From: Gonapodya prolifera JEL478
Taxonomy: Eukaryota > Monoblepharomycota > Monoblepharidomycetes > Monoblepharidales > Gonapodyaceae
DNA length: 11,513 bases
NCBI GenBank assembly: GCA_001574975.1
Contig: KQ965756.1
Location: forward strand, 390,146 to 401,658
Direction: 5' to 3'
In this document: positions 7,170 through 11,513 of the stretch, in pieces
Position numbering within the stretch: position 1 is the stretch's first letter
Layout of the letters: each line of letters begins with the position of its first letter
Position numbers and translations under genes: made by a program
Notes under the pieces: generated by a model
The model's input: the letters and a program-made list of their open reading frames with translations, nothing else
What the model was told of the DNA's origin: nothing
The model's database searches: none

Positions 7170-8788
7170 TCAACAAGACCCAGTGGCAAGGCTGATCGCC
7201 CCACCGGCGACAGAAACCGCTGTCGAAATGACAGATCCCGCGACTCCCAATGGGAAAAGTCCCGTCGCAACGCTTGTCGTGATACTGAGAAGAGTACTCG
7301 CAGTCGTAAGTCCCTTGCATGACTGGTCGGCATTTTTAAGCTTGTACCTGGGGGGAGGGTTTACGTCAGAGGAGGTTGAACAGACGCATAAAAGCTTCCT
7401 CTGTCTGAGCTGAATCAAGACACACATCCGCTATTTCAGCTTAACTCACCCCATTGTTGCGGCGGCATAGGTGGAAATTGCCTGACCGTGTTTCTGGTTT
7501 GTGAATGGCCCGACCTGCATCGTCACCTGTAAACTGCTCTTGATATTGTTGACGATGACATCATTGATGTTGTATGGATCGTCGCAACCAAGGCATTTGA
7601 TGGTAGCAACCCGGTAAGGCTGTGGTGGACCAGAGTAGGTGGCAGCGTGGGCCTTGAGGACGCCGAGGAACGTGTTGTATGCAGTCGCATCCGCCTGGCC
7701 CTGGTAGGAGAAGTCCAAGTTGTATGCAAGCAATTCAACCGCCGATCCATCCTGACCGGATGTGCAGGCATTTGAGGCGTTGGTCGCGCTGCATGAAGTG
7801 CCGGTGAACTCCAGGGTTCTGAAGTTGTCGGGGGATAACAAAGAGGGCGTGAGCCAGTGATTCGGTGTGATTCTGCTTCTCCCACATCCACTTACTGAGC
7901 GCATTGGGCAGCGTTGCAGTAATCAAGCTTGGGATCTGCCAAAATGGCACCAAGATCCTTCTGGTTGGTGTTCAGGAGAGTCCAATCGTCACTTGCAGTG
8001 AAGACTGGAAAGATGTGCTTCAACAAATAGATGTTTTTCGTGAGTCGTCCCAGCACAGCTCTTTCGCACAAACCAACTCCCACTTGCCTTCTGCAAATTC
8101 GTCCAAAACACACTCGTGCACCCACCCAACCTCTGCTTATACCCGCTCGTGTAGTACGCATCGCCGATATACTCATGGGTGAAGGAGTTGATGATGTTCC
8201 CGGCAAGCTTTCCGCCCTGGTTCAAGGGTAAGTTCAGTCCAAACTTCGCCGTGATCCCGCACTGTGTCTTCCCCACGCAAATCTCCATGTTGTCAAAGAC
8301 CGCGCTTCTCGAACTGTTGGCGAAGTACGGAGGAACAGCCTGGATGGATTCGTGTCCCATTTTATTCCAAATCGCGATCTGCTGGGGTTAACAAGGACTG
8401 TAACTCACCGTGTATGATGTGTCTGGTTTAGCCAAGGCAGAGATCTTGCTGGCATCGTTCCAGTACCATATCTATGAAATCGATGAGACTCGGTCAAGCG
8501 CGCCAGTTCTGATTCAGGATTCACCTCGAGTTGCTGCTTCCCATCCGGCAGATTCGCATCCACGGGACAGAGAACCATCTCGTGGACGTAGTCTTCATGC
8601 GGAAAATCAAGTTGCGATTCGATAAAGTAAGAATTGGTGGGCGGTGGCGGCGGTGGCCCCTGAGCTTGAGCGGCTAAAAGGTTGATCACCGGAAGGAGGA
8701 TTGCAAGAAGTACGCGCCTGAAATAAAAAGGGTGAGATGCCCAGCGAAGGAACACAAATGGCAGCGGGATGGGTCAAGGAGCTCACAT
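7170..8788 (-). CDS. Secreted cysteine-containing protein of unknown family, seven exons
   Basis: I do not recognise the family. Proposed minus-strand exons are 8788-8787 (plus 5' UTR), 8717-8525, 8471-8409, 8378-8084, 8004-7896, 7818-7450 and 7347-7170, giving 402 residues. Donors are GTGAGC, GTGAAT, GTGAGT, GTGGGA, GTAAGT and GTGAGT. Acceptors are TTTCAG, TTCATAG, AGCAG, TCCAG, TTCAG and CCCAG; every junction keeps phase. The first intron splits the ATG. Residues 1 to about 20 form a clear signal peptide (MRVLLAILLPVINLLAAQA), followed by a six-proline run. Twelve Cys are spread over the mature chain, including CVGKTQC and CLGC, with Asn-glycosylation sequons NSS and NAS. The last 40 or so residues are small and hydrophobic (TTSVATGLFPLGVAGSVIST), a possible membrane-inserting or anchor segment, ending in Cys. 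The third intron may instead end at 8340, removing 13 residues. The role is presumably outside the cell or at its surface. Confidence 0.75.
8379..8408 (-). other. Very short intron, or the first part of a 69-nt intron
   Basis: The GTGAGT donor at 8408-8403 is the only good one, and reading through it meets TAA within eight codons. The nearest in-frame acceptor (CCCCAGCAG) makes an intron of only 30 nt, with TTAAC eight or nine bases before the AG. A second in-frame acceptor (ATCCAG, AG at 8341-8340) gives 69 nt, like other introns here. Sequence alone does not decide between them. Confidence 0.5.
8718..8786 (-). other. Intron inside the start codon of the secreted-protein gene
   Basis: The 69-nt intron begins GTGAGC and ends TTTTTATTTCAG. 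The bases before it are CAGTCAT and after it GCGCGTACTT, so splicing makes ATG followed at once by a strong signal-peptide frame. In that frame no other ATG exists between the TATA box (which carries a TAA) and the splice site. The unspliced ATG is followed directly by a stop (ATGTGA). Confidence 0.72.
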
Positions 8789-8865
8789 GACTGTTTTGGG
8801 GGGAGCGATTCTGCAAGTTGTCGTGCGATTGCGGAGACAGAGTGACTGTAGTAAGTGCCCCTGCC

Positions 8866-8875
8866 TTTATAAAAG
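8866..8875 (-). promoter_or_regulatory. TATA box of the secreted-protein gene
   Basis: CTTTTATAAA on the minus strand lies about 80 bases upstream of the split start codon. A start of transcription about 30 bases downstream would leave a short 5' UTR ending in the first splice donor. Confidence 0.55.
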
Positions 8876-9059
8876 GCCATGTTACGATGTTTTTACGTTT
8901 GGAACAGTTCTGTGAAGGATTTAGGGAAATTTGTAGGGCCTGTTTGTGTCAGATTAGTTCGTTGGCTGATACAAAACACACATGCCTTATGTCAGATCAC
9001 CCCAACTCCTTTTGTGGGAACGGCCATTGCACCAATTGAATCAATAGACCAGTAAGAAA
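8876..9059. other. Upstream spacer, nothing recognised
   Basis: These 180 or so AT-richer bases lie upstream of the secreted-protein gene's TATA box. They presumably contain its upstream control region. No coding frame, repeat or RNA was recognised. Confidence 0.4.
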
Positions 9060-9404
9060 ATACACACAATCACTTTCCCAACAGAGAAGAGACCAAAATA
9101 CTTTGGAGATGCACCATTCAAGTTTCTCATTGCTCTCAAGATCCTAAGCGCGAACATCTGCCCGCTGGATGTACTTAACCTTTTCCATTTCGAAAGCAAA
9201 CGGCACAGGTAGCTCTGCGGTCAGCGGTGTTGACCAATCTGAATTTGTGATGAATCTTTACGGGCTTCTCCAAACAATACAAAACGATCTAGGTCGGATG
9301 GCGCACCTAAAACCATCACGGAAAACATTACACAAGCCCAGGAAGTGACCGAGTCGCCGTTGAAAGTAGATTCTGTTGGATGATGCAACTTGGCGACTGT
9401 GACA
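9060..9404 (-). mobile_element. Degenerate Ty3/gypsy-like reverse transcriptase fragment
   Basis: On the minus strand, VAKLHHPTE followed by RRLGHFLGLCNVFR resembles the stretch in gypsy-type reverse transcriptases, just before RNase H, that typically reads LxxPTxxxELRxFLGLCNxYRRF. Further down, in shifted frames, come APSDLDRFVLFGEA (like the gypsy segment ending DRFVLxxEA), LTAELPVPFAFEME (like the LALPxxxxPFxxDTDAS start of RNase H), and KVFWSLLCWESD (like PIGYWSRxLxxAE). The order matches the gypsy protein, but stops and frame changes make it a relic. It is cut on its upstream side close to the 5' edge of the copia LTR. The FLGLCN match is good; the rest is weaker. Confidence 0.5.
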
Positions 9405-9652
9405 CACCTAACGGATCAGATTAGACGTTCGTTGTATGGGCGTCTGACATGGCAGGGCGTTGGGTGATTCATTTGCATTGGATACGTCGGACTCAGTAGT
9501 GACTCAAGCGGACTATAAATATACTGTAAAACTATGATAAGAGACAACAGAACATATTTCGTACTACAAGATAAGTCATCTACGACTACGACGAAGGTCC
9601 GCGTACGCTAGATTCAACACGTTTACAGCGTTAGACTCTCCGAGCATTCACA
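9399..9652 (+). repeat. Putative 5' LTR of the copia element
   Basis: The span starts TGTGAC and ends TTCACA, giving the TG...CA ends and a five-base inverted repeat (TGTGA/TCACA) expected of an LTR. It is about 254 bases, has TATAAATA at 9514-9521, and lies directly upstream of gag. Only one LTR is in the window, so the edges are not proven. Another pairing, TGTTGGAT (9375) to ATTCAACA (9619), is possible but would cut into the antisense gypsy-like frame. No convincing tRNA primer-binding site was found after either end. Confidence 0.42.
9514..9521 (+). promoter_or_regulatory. TATA box in the putative LTR
   Basis: TATAAATA lies about 145 bases upstream of the gag ATG, inside the putative LTR. 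It would mark the U3/R boundary region, with transcription starting near 9545. Confidence 0.5.
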
Positions 9653-9664
9653 ACTCACCTCGTC

Positions 9665-11513
9665 ATGCCCGAGAACTATCGCTTCCCTGGATCTCGTCTT
9701 CAGCGGGACTCGGACCTTGACACCTGGATCATGCAGATGGAAACGTTCGCACTACAGCAAGGAGTATATGACGTTATGATGGGAGGTCTGAAAAGGCCGG
9801 ACGACAACTTACCTTTGACGACTCCAATTTCGACTCCGGATCCAGGTTTGGCCCTAACCGCAGGTGGAGGAGTACTCCTGGCGGCGGCGCCAGCCTCGGC
9901 AACAGCAACAGAGGCAACTGAAGCTAGGAAGTGGCAGGACAAGGATCTGTTGGGACAAATCTTGTTACTAGCTGCAATCGACTCAGAAATTGCCACTAGT
10001 ATTCGCTCGGTTCTTCCCACCGACGCTCGCCAACGTACCTCAGCACTCATGTACTCGCGCATCCTCGAATCGTTCCGCCCAAACGTCACCAGTCAAGTCA
10101 TTACTCTCCACAAGCAGCTCCTTGGTCGGAGGCTGCTCGACGGCGAGAAAGTCCTCGTGTTCCTGTAAGACGTCGACAGCATGGTTAGACAACTATGCTC
10201 TGCTGAAGGAAGGACTTACCGTGTGGAAGAGCTTGTGAAGTGGGTTGGGTCAGGTTTGCCAAACACCTACGATGGCAAAATGGACATTATTCTGGAGATG
10301 ATGGCGCGAAAGGATCTCACCTTTGATATCTTGAGGTCAAGCCTGTTGGAGCGAGAGCAGCAGCTGGAAAGGAACGAGCAGGAATCAGACAGGAAGAGTC
10401 TTGGAAAGAGCTTTACAATGACGGAGCACTCACGTGGCCGTAAACCATCCTCGTCGACAACTTTCACCGGCGACTGTTACCAGTGTGGCGAAACCGGCCA
10501 CATGGCAAAGGACTATCCTAAGAAGGAACGCGGTGGAAAGGCTGGTTATGAGAGGGGTGGTGGACGCAGCAGGCGCGATGGACGTGGACAAGGAGGGGGA
10601 GGCAAGGGGAAGGAGAAAGGAAAGGACGCTGTTAATCTCGGCGAACACGTTTTCTGCCTTACGGTCTCCACCAATTCAGCAAAAGCTCACCAGAAGCGTT
10701 CAGCGTCCGAGCTGGTCTGGGACAGTGGCGCGACTCGTTCCATGTCGTGGGACAAGAGGGATTTCTCGGACTTGAAGCCAGCAACCTTTGGTTCAGTTGA
10801 GATTCCGGGAGGGGACAAGCTGTCAGTAGCGGCAGTAGGGACACCAAGCGTTACGACAGTCGATAAGGACGGGGAGCCGGCGGGAATCATCAAACTCACC
10901 AACTCTCTCCATGTCCCCAAACTCCATGTCAAAGTTGTGGCCCACTCGTCTTTTGCTAACCAGGACTGCGAGATCCTGGGGAAAGGGCATAACATGGAGA
11001 TTAGGAGGAGCGGCGCATGGATTTGCGACATCGAACGGATCCCAGAATCTCGTCTCTATCGAATTCGTGGATTTCCAACTCACCTGGGGAAGACTCCTGA
11101 CACTCTCCTCATCGGCATCGCTGAGACAGCCTCGGCGATAGATCCCGCTCTCCTTTGGCACGAACGGTTCAGAATACCGGGAAGGTATTCAGAGGAAGCA
11201 CTCGTGACACAATCTTTGATGAAGCAACTCACGTTCGAAAGTCCTTTCCGCAGCTTCATCCCGACTCAACCGAGAATCTCGTCGAGGACCTCCGCGAAGA
11301 GTTCTCGAGGGATGAGGAGGACAACGAGCCCCCCAGTCACGTGGACGAAAACTCCGAGGACGGGGACGACCTCCCCGTGCCCCACGGAGGAATTTCGCGC
11401 GTGAAGGGAAGGAATGGCACGATCGCTGAAGAAGTTGGGAGAGATGATGGTGGGAGTATGGAAGTTGGTGATGTGGCAAAAGGAAAAGGGACCACAGTCA
11501 TCCCAAGGCGGCC
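9665..11513 (+). pseudogene. Copia gag-pol, disrupted and partial
   Basis: The frame opens at ATG 9665 (MPENYRFPGSRLQ, the usual copia gag opening) and continues through a UBN2-type gag core with an unusual Ala/Pro/Thr-rich insert (about residues 52-85). TAA at 10166-10168 stops it, but the same frame continues after the stop in conserved-looking gag (DVDSMVRQL, KWVGSGLPNTYDG). The zinc knuckle reads CYQCGETGHMAKDY (10475-10516): the fourth ligand is Tyr in place of Cys. A Gly/Arg/Lys-rich stretch follows. The protease motif DSGA (10721-10732, in LVWDSGATRSM) is intact. GAG-pre-integrase shows DPALLWHERF (11141-11170). There the frame changes, and the other frame reads NTGKVFRGSTRDTIFDEATH, then an acidic linker open to the window edge. 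In copia polyproteins these two segments flank the whole integrase core, so the core and its zinc finger are deleted here. The element could not make functional integrase. Confidence 0.78.

Larger units (their letters stand above)
9399..11513 (+). mobile_element. Ty1/copia-type LTR retrotransposon, defective, 3' end outside the window
   Basis: From left to right: putative 5' LTR, gag with zinc knuckle, aspartic protease, GAG-pre-integrase segment, deletion of the integrase core, then the acidic linker that precedes reverse transcriptase. The order protease then integrase then reverse transcriptase is that of copia rather than gypsy. Reverse transcriptase, RNase H and the 3' LTR would lie right of base 11513. 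Confidence 0.8.

Noticed and set aside
7075-7320. Minus-strand Cys-rich frame beginning near 7320
   Set aside because: Attractive Cys spacing, but the phase set by the preceding exon leads into a different frame, and there is no ATG with supporting context.
7183-7413. Plus-strand open frame over the last exon of the secreted-protein gene
   Set aside because: The minus-strand exon is supported by phase-matched splicing; this frame is its shadow.
9375-9619. Alternative LTR with TGTTGGAT...ATTCAACA ends
   Set aside because: It would begin inside the antisense reverse transcriptase-like frame, which continues to about 9404; kept only as a second choice.
1-11513. CRISPR arrays, tRNA or rRNA genes, bacterial operons
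   Set aside because: No regularly spaced repeats, cloverleaf-like segments or rRNA-like stretches were recognised, and the genes have spliceosomal introns.

Overview
The window looks like nuclear DNA from a fungus, most likely an early-diverging, chytrid-like one. The genes are split by many short introns (about 50-140 nt, one of about 300 nt) with GTGAGT/GTGCGT-type donors and CTGAC/TTGAC-type branch sites. Intergenic gaps are a few hundred bases. One gene encodes a mitochondrial dehydrogenase-complex kinase, and the right end holds LTR-retrotransposon sequence. The lineage is an inference. No tRNA, rRNA, CRISPR array or bacterial operon structure was seen.

Left third (1-3130, GC-rich, plus strand): first comes the 3' part of a short-chain dehydrogenase/reductase gene, whose five visible exons splice into one frame. 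It is followed by a complete two-exon gene for a mitochondrial protein kinase of the branched-chain alpha-ketoacid/pyruvate dehydrogenase kinase family, with intact N, G1, G2 and G3 ATP-binding boxes.

Middle (3333-6439): a minus-strand gene of four exons, convergent with the kinase gene, encodes a nuclear-looking protein with an N-terminal Myb/SANT-like region, a Ser/Asp tract and a long charged coiled coil. Diverging from it on the plus strand is an F-box-like gene whose later parts lie in shifted frames and carry an in-frame TAG; it is probably decaying or mis-resolved.

Right part (6440-8880): about 730 bases without a convincing gene precede a minus-strand gene that I could reconstruct over seven exons. 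It encodes a 402-residue secreted, cysteine-containing protein of no family I recognise. Its first intron appears to split the ATG start codon (AT|G), with a TATA box just upstream.

Right end (9060-11513): a degenerate antisense fragment resembling Ty3/gypsy reverse transcriptase is abutted by the 5' LTR and gag-pol of a Ty1/copia element, suggesting one element inserted into the other. The copia copy is defective: a stop codon in gag, a damaged zinc knuckle, and an internal deletion that removes the integrase core. The element runs off the right edge.

The genes do not form an obvious functional pathway. The most unusual items are the split start codon, the orphan secreted protein, and the nested, internally deleted retrotransposon.
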